Part shown: piece after piece, positions 1 through 10,855 of the stretch
How the letters are laid out: each line of letters starts with the position of its first letter
Numbering within the stretch: position 1 is the stretch's first letter
From: Candidatus Competibacter denitrificans Run_A_D11
GTDB lineage: Bacteria > Pseudomonadota > Gammaproteobacteria > Competibacterales > Competibacteraceae
Direction: 5' to 3'
Assembly: GCF_001051235.1 (NCBI RefSeq)
Contig: NZ_CBTJ020000088.1
Coordinates: 1-59,600 of the forward strand
Length of the DNA: 59,600 nt
Made by a program: the position numbers and the translations under genes
Notes under the pieces: model-generated
The model's database searches: none
Seen by the model: the letters and a program-made list of their open reading frames with translations, nothing else
What the model was told of the DNA's origin: nothing

Positions 1-4
1 GGGT

Positions 5-2905
<2,901 letters not shown>

Positions 2906-3043
2906 GCGGATAATCGAGTGCAGCTTGATAGGAAGGCGGCATAATAGCGCCCAATCGCCCACTGACGAGGGTTATCAATCTTTATTTCACAAAGCTGATA
3001 ACTCGAATAGCGGATAAGTGGATTTCAATATCCGCCTAGAGGC

Positions 3044-4387
3044 TTATCTTTGCCAGGCGCTCCATAGCCAATAAATAGGGAAAGCCAGTAACAACATCCC
3101 AAGCCCAATCATCGAACGTAACGGAGATTGCGCCAGTAATCCAAGCGTCATCAATCCACCCGTCAGCAACACCACAACAGGCGGTAATATTCCCAGCGGT
3201 GCACGCCACTGCAACGGTTCGCCCACTTTCAAGCGGCGGAGCTTGAGCAACGCTATCGCAGTAGCGCCATAAAACAACCAGACATTGAACACGAAGAAAC
3301 CCATCAAATCACGAAAATCAGCGGCAAAAACGTAAAGCAAAGCAACGCCGATTAACATCAATGTTGAGCGTGCCGGTGTTTCGAATCGAGGATGTATCTC
3401 ACCAAACCACGGTAGAAAAGCACGATCACGAGCCATGGCGAACGCCAGACGCGATACGGCAAGCACGATACCGTTAAGAGCGCCCAGCGTACTAACGACC
3501 ACCAGCAGCGCGACAACTTTGGCGAAACCTGGACCAAGACCCACCCCTACCGCCTGGGCAACGACTTGTTTGGAAGCGGCTGCCCCGGCGCTACCTAACA
3601 ACGACATGGTGGCATACTGGACCACCATGTACGTCGTTGCCAGCATAGCGACGCCCACCAATACCGCACGGCCAAAATCTTTTGCTGGATTCTTTAGCTC
3701 ACCGGCGATCATCGAAACATCCGACCACCCATCGAAAGTCCAGAGCAAAACAACCATTGCACTGATAACCCCAGCGAAGCCATTTGGGAAAAGCTCAGGG
3801 GGTGGAGCGCTGGCTACAGGAGTAGATACCGTCGGAGCGGCAATTGCCGCTACACACAATGCTAACAGAGCCAATACTTTGAAAGCGGTCAGCGCTTTCT
3901 GCACACCAGCCCCTAAGCGGACTCCGATGATATTCAAATCAGCCACGGCAATAAGCGCCATGGCACCCACCAAGGCCGCCCGAAAATCGGTTGCGGCAAT
4001 GCCGGGAATCACTTCGTTGAGGTAGCGGGCAAAAATCAGCGAAATCGCCGCTAGCGCAGCCGGATAGGTGATAAATAGGGCTGCCCATCCCGCGACAAAA
4101 GCGACGGCAGGGCCATAGGCGGCGCCATAAAAGACGAAAAACCCACCCGGTCGTGGCAGTCGCGCCCCGCATTCCGCATAACAGAACGCACCGCAAGCGG
4201 CGACAGCGGCCCCCACTAACCACAGCGAGGCAGCCAAAAAGGGTGAAGAGATCGCACCGGCAATTTCAGCCGGCGCCACAAAGATACCGGATCCCAGAAT
4301 GATGCCGACGAAAATCGCCGCCGCATCGATCCAAGAAAGCTGGCGTTTAAGCTGGGCGGTCGGCAGGCTCGACGAATCGTTTGACAT
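3044..4387 (-). CDS. APC-family amino acid permease
   Basis: This 447-residue integral membrane protein has about twelve hydrophobic segments spaced as in the amino acid-polyamine-organocation (APC) superfamily. The first helix carries the glycine-rich GIILGSGIFVAPAEIA motif, which in this family lines the substrate site. The similarity is to the LAT/YjeH-like branch that moves neutral amino acids, but the substrate cannot be read from the sequence. It lies upstream of uvrA on the same strand with a 138-bp gap, so co-transcription is possible but not shown. A 7-bp inverted repeat (3010-3016/3029-3035) follows the stop, without a T-run. Confidence 0.85.
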   Translation of the reverse strand: MSNDSSSLPTAQLKRQLSWIDAAAIFVGIILGSGIFVAPAEIAGAISSPFLAASLWLVGAAVAACGAFCYAECGARLPRPGGFFVFYGAAYGPAVAFVAGWAALFITYPAALAAISLIFARYLNEVIPGIAATDFRAALVGAMALIAVADLNIIGVRLGAGVQKALTAFKVLALLALCVAAIAAPTVSTPVASAPPPELFPNGFAGVISAMVVLLWTFDGWSDVSMIAGELKNPAKDFGRAVLVGVAMLATTYMVVQYATMSLLGSAGAAASKQVVAQAVGVGLGPGFAKVVALLVVVSTLGALNGIVLAVSRLAFAMARDRAFLPWFGEIHPRFETPARSTLMLIGVALLYVFAADFRDLMGFFVFNVWLFYGATAIALLKLRRLKVGEPLQWRAPLGILPPVVVLLTGGLMTLGLLAQSPLRSMIGLGMLLLAFPIYWLWSAWQR

Positions 4388-4488
4388 CAGAACAAAACAA
4401 TCAGGGATTCAATGGAGGCAATCCTTGCCAAAGGTGACTTTTGCCGGGTAGATCGTGAAGGCCGACCGACCCGGTTATTCCAGGTTAA

Positions 4489-5088
4489 CTATCTCCTACG
4501 CTTGCGGCTGCGCCTTGAACTATAACCGGTATCGTCCATATTGGCATTGGCTGCAATACAGTTATCGTAATTGATGTCATAAACCTGTTGCAGATTTTGC
4601 AACATGTCCTGACTTGCTGCGGCCCCCGCCAAAGCACCCGTAGCAGCACCTACTCCAGCATAGTTAGGGCCACGCGAACGACCAGGCCCTGGCCCACCAG
4701 GACCACCACCAGGGCCGCCAGGACCACCGGCGCCAGGACCGCCACCTGGGCCGCCAGGACCACCACCAGGGCCGCCAGGTCCTCGCGGTCCAGGGCCACC
4801 GCCACCACCACGAGGGCTTATTGATTGACCGATGACCGCTCCAGCGACTGTGCCAATTGCAGTGACAGCGACTTCTGTATTGACGTTTTGTTGCTTCGCC
4901 TGTTCTGCGGCTTTGTAAGCCTGCTCTCGACAATTTCGATCAACCTCCGCCGACACACCACCATAACCGCCAATCCGAGCAGGCGCGCTAGGCAGAGTCG
5001 GAGTCGGCTGCATACTGGAACAACCAGCAAAGAAGATTGCGGAAAGCACCACGGCCGCAGTGCGTGAAGAATACGTGTTACCGAGCAT
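4489..5088 (-). CDS. Collagen-like glycine-rich lipoprotein with glycine-zipper segments
   Basis: This 199-residue protein starts with a lipoprotein signal (lipobox FAGC, mature Cys near residue 23). It then has a short region with two cysteines, a hydrophobic glycine-zipper segment (TAIGTVAGAVIGQSI) and a low-complexity tract of GPGGPGG-type repeats. A second glycine-zipper (GVGAATGALAGAAA) and a very basic Arg/Ser/Lys C-terminus follow. The flanking zippers resemble the SlyB/RcpA type of outer-membrane lipoproteins; the Gly-Pro insert is unusual. A GGGGA ribosome-binding site sits six bases before ATG 5088. It appears monocistronic. Function unknown; an envelope location is inferred from the lipobox. 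Confidence 0.75.
   Translation of the reverse strand: MLGNTYSSRTAAVVLSAIFFAGCSSMQPTPTLPSAPARIGGYGGVSAEVDRNCREQAYKAAEQAKQQNVNTEVAVTAIGTVAGAVIGQSISPRGGGGGPGPRGPGGPGGGPGGPGGGPGAGGPGGPGGGPGGPGPGRSRGPNYAGVGAATGALAGAAASQDMLQNLQQVYDINYDNCIAANANMDDTGYSSRRSRKRRR
4674..4812 (-). repeat. GC-rich tandem tract encoding Gly-Pro repeats
   Basis: On the plus strand this tract repeats units close to gccaggaccaccacc and gggccgccagg several times with small changes. It encodes the GPGGPGGGPGGPG low-complexity region of the lipoprotein. Such a repeat could expand or contract by slippage. Confidence 0.8.
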
Positions 5089-5350
5089 ACTAGTCCCCTA
5101 TATAGAGATAATTCTCACTATGAATTCTGGCTCGTTGAGAAAGCAAAGGTATTTTAATCTATCAATACCAGTCGGATATCAAGCTTCCTCAAGCCTGGGT
5201 AATACCCAGAAAATATCAACATTTTGTTTATACAGAGCAAACTTTAGACGCATTTCAGCCGACTGAACGATAGTTTAGCTGGAGTTTGGCTTTTACGCAG
5301 CATCGACCAGGTGTCTCTGCAAAGCACTCCAATAAATTGAAAAGCGATAA

Positions 5351-7210
5351 TCACTTAGTTTTCTCAAGCTGTGAACTCCGCTGCTGACCCAACACTTTTT
5401 CCTTTTTAGGGTCGATCCACCAACTTTCCAACTGCACCCCTTGCATGGGAACCGTTGTCGGATAGCCAAATTTATCCCAAAACGCGATCCGGTCGTAGGG
5501 AATATGCCAGTGTGGAATCACCAGGTAATTCCCTTGCAAGGCTCGATCCAATGCCCGCACCCGCGTCACCAGGCTGGTGCGGTCAGGTGCGGCAACCACT
5601 GAATCCACTAACTGATCCACCGCCGAATTTTTCAAGCCTACTAAGTTACGGCTTCCCGGTTGGTTGGCGGCGGCGCTGCTCCAAAACTCGCGCTGCTCAT
5701 TGCCGGGCGACAGTGATTGGCCCCATACATTGACGATCATATCGAAATCGAAGCTGCGCTCCCGATTTTCATACTGTGCCGAATCGACCGTCCGCACCGC
5801 CATTTCGATGCCGAGTCGTTCCAGATTGCGGGCAAAGGGCAAGGCGATGCGCTCCCAGGTTGGCTCGGCAATCAATAACTCAAAGCGAAACGGCTCGCCG
5901 GTCTTGGCATTGACCAATTTACGGTCGCGAAAAACCCAGCCGGCTTCTTGGAGCAATTGCAGCGCCTTCTGGAAATTGCTTCGTAGTTCGGCATCATCCT
6001 TGGCGCTCGGCGGTTCATAGGCCGTCGTGAACACTTCGGGCGGTAGCTCCTTGCGCAGCGGCTCTAATACAGCCAGTTCATCGGGCGACGGCAAACCCCG
6101 CGCCGCCAGCTCGGAATTATCGAAATAGCTGCGGGCACGGGTGTATTGACCGTGGAAAAGATTGCGGTTGCTCCATTCAAAATCGAAAGCGTAAGCCAGC
6201 GCCTGACGGATTTTGGGGTCTTGAAACAGAGGCCGGCGTAAATTGTAAGCGAAGCCTTGCATCCCGGATGGCCGCTGATGTGCGAAGGTTTCCTTCTTCA
6301 CCAATCCTTTGCTCAAGGCTGGAAAGTCGTAGCCAGTGGCCCATTGCTTGGCAACGTTTTCCACTCGGATATCATAAGAACCCGCCTTGAACGCCTCCAG
6401 AGCGACTGTGACATCCCGATAATAGTCGTAACGCAGCCGGTCAACGTTGTGCAAACCACGTTGCACCGGCAAATCTTTACCCCAATAATTCTCATCCCGC
6501 TTGAATACGATAAAGCGACCCGGTTCGAAGCGTTCGATCCGGTACGGGCCGCTACCCACCGGCACATCCAGAGTCGTAGCGGTAAAGTCGCGGCTTTCCC
6601 AGTATTTTTTCGACAATACCGACATCTGCCCTACGATCAGCGGTAATTCTCGATTTTCGCCGGCTGAGAAGGTGAATTTCACCTGTCGCTCGTCCAACTT
6701 TTCAACTTTGGCGACATTGGCGTAATACAGTCGATAAGCTGGACTGCCTTTCGTCTTGAGGACATCAAAGGAAAACAGTACATCATCGGCCGTAATGGCC
6801 GAACCATCGTGAAACCTGGCCTGCGGCCGCAATTTAAACGTCACCGAGCTACGATCATCCGCCACATCCACGCTCTCAGCGATCAGGCCATATTCACTAA
6901 ACGGCTCATCGGCGCTGCTTGTCATCAGCGTCTCAAATAACTGGCCGATGCCAGCGGCCGCCTGACCCTTGATATTGAAAGGATTGAAAGTGTCGAAGCT
7001 ACCGATGGCAGCGAAGCGAGCCTCGCCCCCCTTGGGTGCATCAGGATTAACGTAGCTGAAATGTTTGAAATCCAGCCCGTACTTGGGCTGACCGTGCAAA
7101 GCGATGCCATGGGCTGGCGCGCCGATGGCGGGATTGATCGACAATACGCAGATGAAACCGAGCAAAACCGGCCACACCTTGCGACGAAAACGGTACTTTG
7201 CACGCATCAT
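5351..7210 (-). CDS. Extracellular solute-binding protein family 5 (YejA-like)
   Basis: This is a periplasmic peptide-binding protein of the SBP_bac_5 family, 619 residues from ATG 7210. A Sec signal peptide (KVWPVLLGFICVLSINPAIGA) is followed by the HGIALHGQPKYG start typical of YejA proteins. Further features such as YVNPDAPKGGEARFAAIGSFDTFNPF, and the long two-lobed fold, match the YejABEF oligopeptide/microcin C-type importer. The permease and ATPase genes are not adjacent, so it may serve a transporter encoded elsewhere. AGGAAAG lies six bases before ATG 7210; a second ATG follows at 7207. It is divergent from fabI with 71 bp between the starts. Confidence 0.88.
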   Translation of the reverse strand: MMRAKYRFRRKVWPVLLGFICVLSINPAIGAPAHGIALHGQPKYGLDFKHFSYVNPDAPKGGEARFAAIGSFDTFNPFNIKGQAAAGIGQLFETLMTSSADEPFSEYGLIAESVDVADDRSSVTFKLRPQARFHDGSAITADDVLFSFDVLKTKGSPAYRLYYANVAKVEKLDERQVKFTFSAGENRELPLIVGQMSVLSKKYWESRDFTATTLDVPVGSGPYRIERFEPGRFIVFKRDENYWGKDLPVQRGLHNVDRLRYDYYRDVTVALEAFKAGSYDIRVENVAKQWATGYDFPALSKGLVKKETFAHQRPSGMQGFAYNLRRPLFQDPKIRQALAYAFDFEWSNRNLFHGQYTRARSYFDNSELAARGLPSPDELAVLEPLRKELPPEVFTTAYEPPSAKDDAELRSNFQKALQLLQEAGWVFRDRKLVNAKTGEPFRFELLIAEPTWERIALPFARNLERLGIEMAVRTVDSAQYENRERSFDFDMIVNVWGQSLSPGNEQREFWSSAAANQPGSRNLVGLKNSAVDQLVDSVVAAPDRTSLVTRVRALDRALQGNYLVIPHWHIPYDRIAFWDKFGYPTTVPMQGVQLESWWIDPKKEKVLGQQRSSQLEKTK

Positions 7211-7281
7211 GCACTTTCCTTTACAGTTTGCAGATTCAGTGACCCGTCTTAAACGATACCTAAAACGCACAGGAGTTCCTT

Positions 7282-8067
7282 ATGGGCTTTCTCGCCGGCA
7301 AGCGTGCCTTGATCCTTGGAGTTGCCAGCAACCGTTCCATCGCCTGGGGCATCGCCCAAGCCATGCACCGGGAAGGTGCTGAACTGGCTTTTACCTACCA
7401 AAACGATAAGCTAAAACCTCGCTTGGAGAAAATGAGTGCTGAATTGGGTAGCTCAATTGCCCTACCCTGCGAGGTAGAAAGCGATGCCGATATTGATGCG
7501 CTGTTCGCAACCCTGCAACAACGCTGGGATAGCCTGGATATCGTCGTTCATTCCATCGCCTACGCCCCGCGCGAAGCATTGGAAGGCGACTTTCTGGATG
7601 GCATCAGCCGCGAGAATTTCCGTATTGCCCACGACATCAGCTCTTACAGTTTTGCGGCGCTGGCCAAGGCAGCCCGGCCGTTAATGAAAGGCCGGCAAGG
7701 CGCTTTAATCACCATGACCTATCTGGGCGGCGTTCGAGCAGTTCCCAACTACAACGTGATGGGACTGGCCAAAGCCAGCCTGGATGCCAATGTCCGCTAT
7801 CTGGCGCAAACGCTGGGACCCGATGGCATTCGGGTCAACGCTATTTCCGCCGGCCCAATCCGTACCCTGGCCGCTTCTGGCATCAAAAATTTCCGCAAAA
7901 TGTTGGACACCTTTGAGCACATTGCCCCACTGCGCAAGTGCGTAACCATTGAGGAAGTCGGCAACACGGCGGCGTTTCTCTGTTCCGACCTGGCCTCCGG
8001 CATTACCGGTGAAATCGTCTACGTCGATGGCGGTTTCAATACGGTTGCCCTTGGGGCAATGGAATAA
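7282..8067 (+). CDS. fabI: Enoyl-[acyl-carrier-protein] reductase (FabI)
   Basis: FabI carries out the last, NAD(P)H-dependent reduction of each fatty-acid elongation cycle. The 261-residue short-chain dehydrogenase fold has the atypical nucleotide motif [13 protein letters not shown]. The catalytic Tyr-x6-Lys is Y157/K164, with the second active-site tyrosine Y147, matching Y156, K163 and Y146 of E. coli. The protein also ends like FabI (GEIVYVDGG). An AGGAG site precedes the ATG. The gene follows the Pseudomonas order next to ppiD, with which it converges. It is the target of triclosan-type inhibitors in other bacteria. Confidence 0.96.
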   Translation: MGFLAGKRALILGVASNRSIAWGIAQAMHREGAELAFTYQNDKLKPRLEKMSAELGSSIALPCEVESDADIDALFATLQQRWDSLDIVVHSIAYAPREALEGDFLDGISRENFRIAHDISSYSFAALAKAARPLMKGRQGALITMTYLGGVRAVPNYNVMGLAKASLDANVRYLAQTLGPDGIRVNAISAGPIRTLAASGIKNFRKMLDTFEHIAPLRKCVTIEEVGNTAAFLCSDLASGITGEIVYVDGGFNTVALGAME

Positions 8068-8076
8068 GCAAACCCC

Positions 8077-8112
8077 GCGCTAACCCTCTTTGCCGAGCGA
8101 GAGGGTTGGCGC
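8077..8112. terminator. Hairpin between convergent fabI and ppiD
   Basis: A 13-bp stem (8077-8089 with 8100-8112, one T-G wobble) encloses a 10-base loop. It lies between the fabI stop and the ppiD stop. There is no long T-run on either side, so strength is uncertain; position and stem length suggest a shared terminator. Confidence 0.55.
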
Positions 8113-8118
8113 CTCTCC

Positions 8119-10041
8119 TTAAAGCCGGTCGGCGTGGGTCACGACCTTGATCTTGGTACGCACACTGTCCAGCAAACCCCCGAATTGCTTCCTACCGATC
8201 TGCTGCGCTAGCTGCTGGGCCAACGCTTTCCGCTCATCGGCGGAAAGTGCGTCTTTCTGGCCAGGAACTACCCGCACGACTTCCAAAAGGGCCTGATCAC
8301 CGTTTGCCAACGCCGTGGAACCCAACGCCACCTTACCGCTCTCCGGCTGGGGCAGGCGGAAGGTCACATCCAGCAGCGCACGATCAACGGCCGGCGTATC
8401 GCGCCCTATCAGACCAGCATCTTTGAAGGTCGCGCCAAATTCGTTGGCCAACGTCTGCAAATGGATACCCTGCACAGCCCGAGATTTCATTGTTTCAATA
8501 TCTTTCGCCAAGGCTTCGCGAGCCTTGGTTTCACGCAGCAGTTTGCCAATTTCCTCGCGTGCTTCTTCCAGTGAGCGGGGAGTCGCATCGCGATGGCCCT
8601 TGCTGCGAATCACGGCCACATGACCGTGTTCCAACTCGATAGGCTCGCTGTTCAGACCCCGCTTAAGCACATCCTCGCCGAATGCGCTCTCGAGCACCTT
8701 CGGGTTGGCCGCAATCCCCTCGCCGCCGTTACGACTGAACCAATCGCTTTCTTGTATCGCTACTCCCAAACTTTTGGCAGGTAACTCCAGGCTGTCTGGA
8801 TGCTCGTAAGCGAGATTGGCGAGATTTTGCGTGATCTCGTAAAACCGGCTTTCCGCCTGTTGCTGGCGCAACTCCTTGGCTACCGCATCACGCACGTCTT
8901 CAAAAGGCTTGGTCTGTGCCGGGGAGATCGCATCAAGCCGAATCAAGTGAAATCCAGCGGGCATCCGTACCACCTCGCTGATATCACCCGGCTGCTTTAA
9001 GGCAAACAGTGCATTCTCCAGTGCCGGATCATCGAACATGCCCTTGCCAACTGTCCCCAGCTCACCGCCTTCTACTTGGCCAGAGCCATCCGCTTTGACC
9101 TCATTCAACAGTTGCTCGAAGCTCTTAGCACCGGAACGGATCGACTCAACCATCTGCTGCGCCTTGGCACGGGCCTGTTCCACGTCAGCCTCACCGGCAT
9201 TAGGTGCCAGCTTAACCAGAATATGCGACGCCTGACGCTCTTCTGGCCGACCATATTTGGCGATTTGTTCCTCATAGCTGGCTTTCAGGTCGGCCTCACT
9301 TAGCGTGATGCCCTCAGCGATTTGCGAGAGCTTCAATTCAACAAACTGCAATTGGGCTTGCTCTGGATTAACGAAGCGGCTCTTGTTGGCCTCGAAATAA
9401 TCTCGGATGGCCGCATCATCAACGGTGCTTTGGGCCACATATTTTTCCAGAGGCAATACCAAGTACTGCAATTCCCGCTGCTGCTTGAGCAAGGCGACGA
9501 TCTGATCTTGTTCTGCTGCGGTAATCAAGGTGGAATCCACCACCCCATCGCGTAACTGTTGGGTCGCCAGCGACTGGCGTAGACCTTCCTCAAAGGCGGT
9601 TGCGGTAAAGCCTTGGTTTCTCAGAAGTCTCTCGTACAGCGCTTTATCAAAACCACCGCTCTGCTGAAAAACGGGAAGCCCTAAAATAGCGTCATGTAAT
9701 TGCTGATCGCCGATCCGAAAACCCTGATCGCGGGCAATCTCATCCAGGATTCGTTCATCAACCAACTGTCGCAACACATCCTGCTTCAAACGCGGCCCTT
9801 CCAGTAGCGACGGGTCCATGTTGTTGCCCAACATGGCCTGCATCCGCTGACGCTGTTGCTGGTAAGCCCGCTGAAATTCCTGCACGGTGATTTTGCCATT
9901 GCCAACTACAGCCGCATCCATTGGCCCACCGCCTTCGAAATAGTAATTGATGCCCCATACCGCAAACGGAATGATCAATAAACCGATAATGATGTAGGAA
10001 AACCACCCCTGGGCGTGATCGCGGATTTTCTGTAGCAACAT
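8119..10041 (-). CDS. ppiD: Periplasmic folding chaperone / peptidyl-prolyl isomerase PpiD
   Basis: PpiD is an inner-membrane-anchored chaperone that meets proteins leaving the Sec translocon. The 640-residue protein has one N-terminal membrane anchor (YIIIGLLIIPFAVWGINYYF), a SurA-like N-domain and a parvulin-type domain at about residues 264-365 (ASHILVKL to AGFHLIRLD). A long C-terminal region follows; the length fits the family (about 620-640). It keeps its usual place next to hupB, with three tRNA genes inserted between them. Confidence 0.93.
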   Translation of the reverse strand: MLLQKIRDHAQGWFSYIIIGLLIIPFAVWGINYYFEGGGPMDAAVVGNGKITVQEFQRAYQQQRQRMQAMLGNNMDPSLLEGPRLKQDVLRQLVDERILDEIARDQGFRIGDQQLHDAILGLPVFQQSGGFDKALYERLLRNQGFTATAFEEGLRQSLATQQLRDGVVDSTLITAAEQDQIVALLKQQRELQYLVLPLEKYVAQSTVDDAAIRDYFEANKSRFVNPEQAQLQFVELKLSQIAEGITLSEADLKASYEEQIAKYGRPEERQASHILVKLAPNAGEADVEQARAKAQQMVESIRSGAKSFEQLLNEVKADGSGQVEGGELGTVGKGMFDDPALENALFALKQPGDISEVVRMPAGFHLIRLDAISPAQTKPFEDVRDAVAKELRQQQAESRFYEITQNLANLAYEHPDSLELPAKSLGVAIQESDWFSRNGGEGIAANPKVLESAFGEDVLKRGLNSEPIELEHGHVAVIRSKGHRDATPRSLEEAREEIGKLLRETKAREALAKDIETMKSRAVQGIHLQTLANEFGATFKDAGLIGRDTPAVDRALLDVTFRLPQPESGKVALGSTALANGDQALLEVVRVVPGQKDALSADERKALAQQLAQQIGRKQFGGLLDSVRTKIKVVTHADRL

Positions 10042-10137
10042 ACAAAGTTACCCGGTTGCGAGGCCCACCGTGGAGCCTTGAGGATTGAACCATGATGTGA
10101 GGCACAAAAAAGGGTGCCGGAACGACACCCTAAATTT

Positions 10138-10214
10138 TGGCGGAGCGGACGGGGCTCGAACCCGCGACCCCCGGCGTGACAGGCCGGTATTCTAACCAAC
10201 TGAACTACCGCTCC
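10138..10214 (-). tRNA. tRNA-Asp (GTC), copy 1
   Basis: The 77-nt gene folds as a cloverleaf on the minus strand with acceptor GGAGCGG/CCGCTCC. The anticodon GTC lies in CCTGTCACG, the T-loop is GGTTCGAGCC, and the 3' CCA is encoded. It is the third gene in a Val-Asp-Asp set read toward ppiD. Confidence 0.97.
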
Positions 10215-10259
10215 GTGATAGCTGCTATGGATATCTAAATCTACTCAAACCGATTCATT

Positions 10260-10336
10260 TGGCGGAGCGGACGGGGCTCGAACCCGCGACCCCCGGCGTG
10301 ACAGGCCGGTATTCTAACCAACTGAACTACCGCTCC
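10260..10336 (-). tRNA. tRNA-Asp (GTC), copy 2
   Basis: The gene body is identical to the neighbouring tRNA-Asp, 45 bp away, with encoded CCA. The pair reads as a recent or gene-converted tandem duplication. Confidence 0.97.
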
Positions 10337-10347
10337 AAAACAGATTC

Positions 10348-10423
10348 TGGTGGGTGCTGAGGGGCTTGAACCCCCGACCCTCGCCTTGTAAGGGCGATGC
10401 TCTCCCAACTGAGCTAAGCACCC
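10348..10423 (-). tRNA. tRNA-Val (TAC)
   Basis: A 76-nt cloverleaf with acceptor GGGTGCT/AGCACCC, anticodon TAC within CCTTACAAG, and encoded CCA. It starts 14 bp after the hupB stop, so it may share the hupB transcript. Confidence 0.97.
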
Positions 10424-10436
10424 CTGGAAGAACTGA

Positions 10437-10709
10437 TTATTCTATTCCATCACGAAGTGTTTTTCCAGCCTTGAAGACGGGTGTCTTGCTGGCCTTGATC
10501 TCTAGCGGTTCACCGGTTTTAGGATTGTGACCAGTGCGTGCTGGACGTTCCCGTAGAGAAAATGTTCCAAATCCTGTCAGCACCACAGATTCACCCTTGC
10601 TTAACGAGGTGCTGATCGCTGATAGAACCGCATCGACCACCTTGCCAGAGGCGGCTTTCGACAACTGGGTAGCTTGTGCAACCGCATCGACCAGTTCACT
10701 TTTATTCAT
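10437..10709 (-). CDS. hupB: DNA-binding protein HU-beta
   Basis: This small 90-residue nucleoid protein forms a dimer that bends DNA. The sequence MNKSELVDAVAQ, then GFGTFSLRERPARTGHNPKTGEP (the DNA-binding arm) and the C-terminal KAGKTLRDGI are all typical of HU. I chose ATG 10709, which has an AGGAAGG site upstream; a longer in-frame reading to 10733 adds eight atypical residues. It sits between lon and the tRNAs in the conserved order and has its own promoter-like sequence upstream. Confidence 0.97.
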   Translation of the reverse strand: MNKSELVDAVAQATQLSKAASGKVVDAVLSAISTSLSKGESVVLTGFGTFSLRERPARTGHNPKTGEPLEIKASKTPVFKAGKTLRDGIE

Positions 10710-10806
10710 GGGTCCCTTCCTTATGTTAGACATTTACATTACGGGTATGGACACAGCTTACGCAGATACGCTGCTCCAAATACTAAGATAAAGATAGCGA
10801 TTTTCT

Positions 10807-10836
10807 TTTATAACAGGGCCTTTCAAGCAGTGTCAA
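10807..10836 (-). promoter_or_regulatory. Candidate sigma-70 promoter for hupB
   Basis: On the minus strand TTGACA (10836-10831) is separated by 18 bases from TATAAA (10812-10807). A 17-base spacing to TTATAA is also possible. It lies about 100 bp before the hupB start, in the gap after lon. Confidence 0.6.
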
Positions 10837-10855
10837 CTAGGCAATCCACCCAGCG

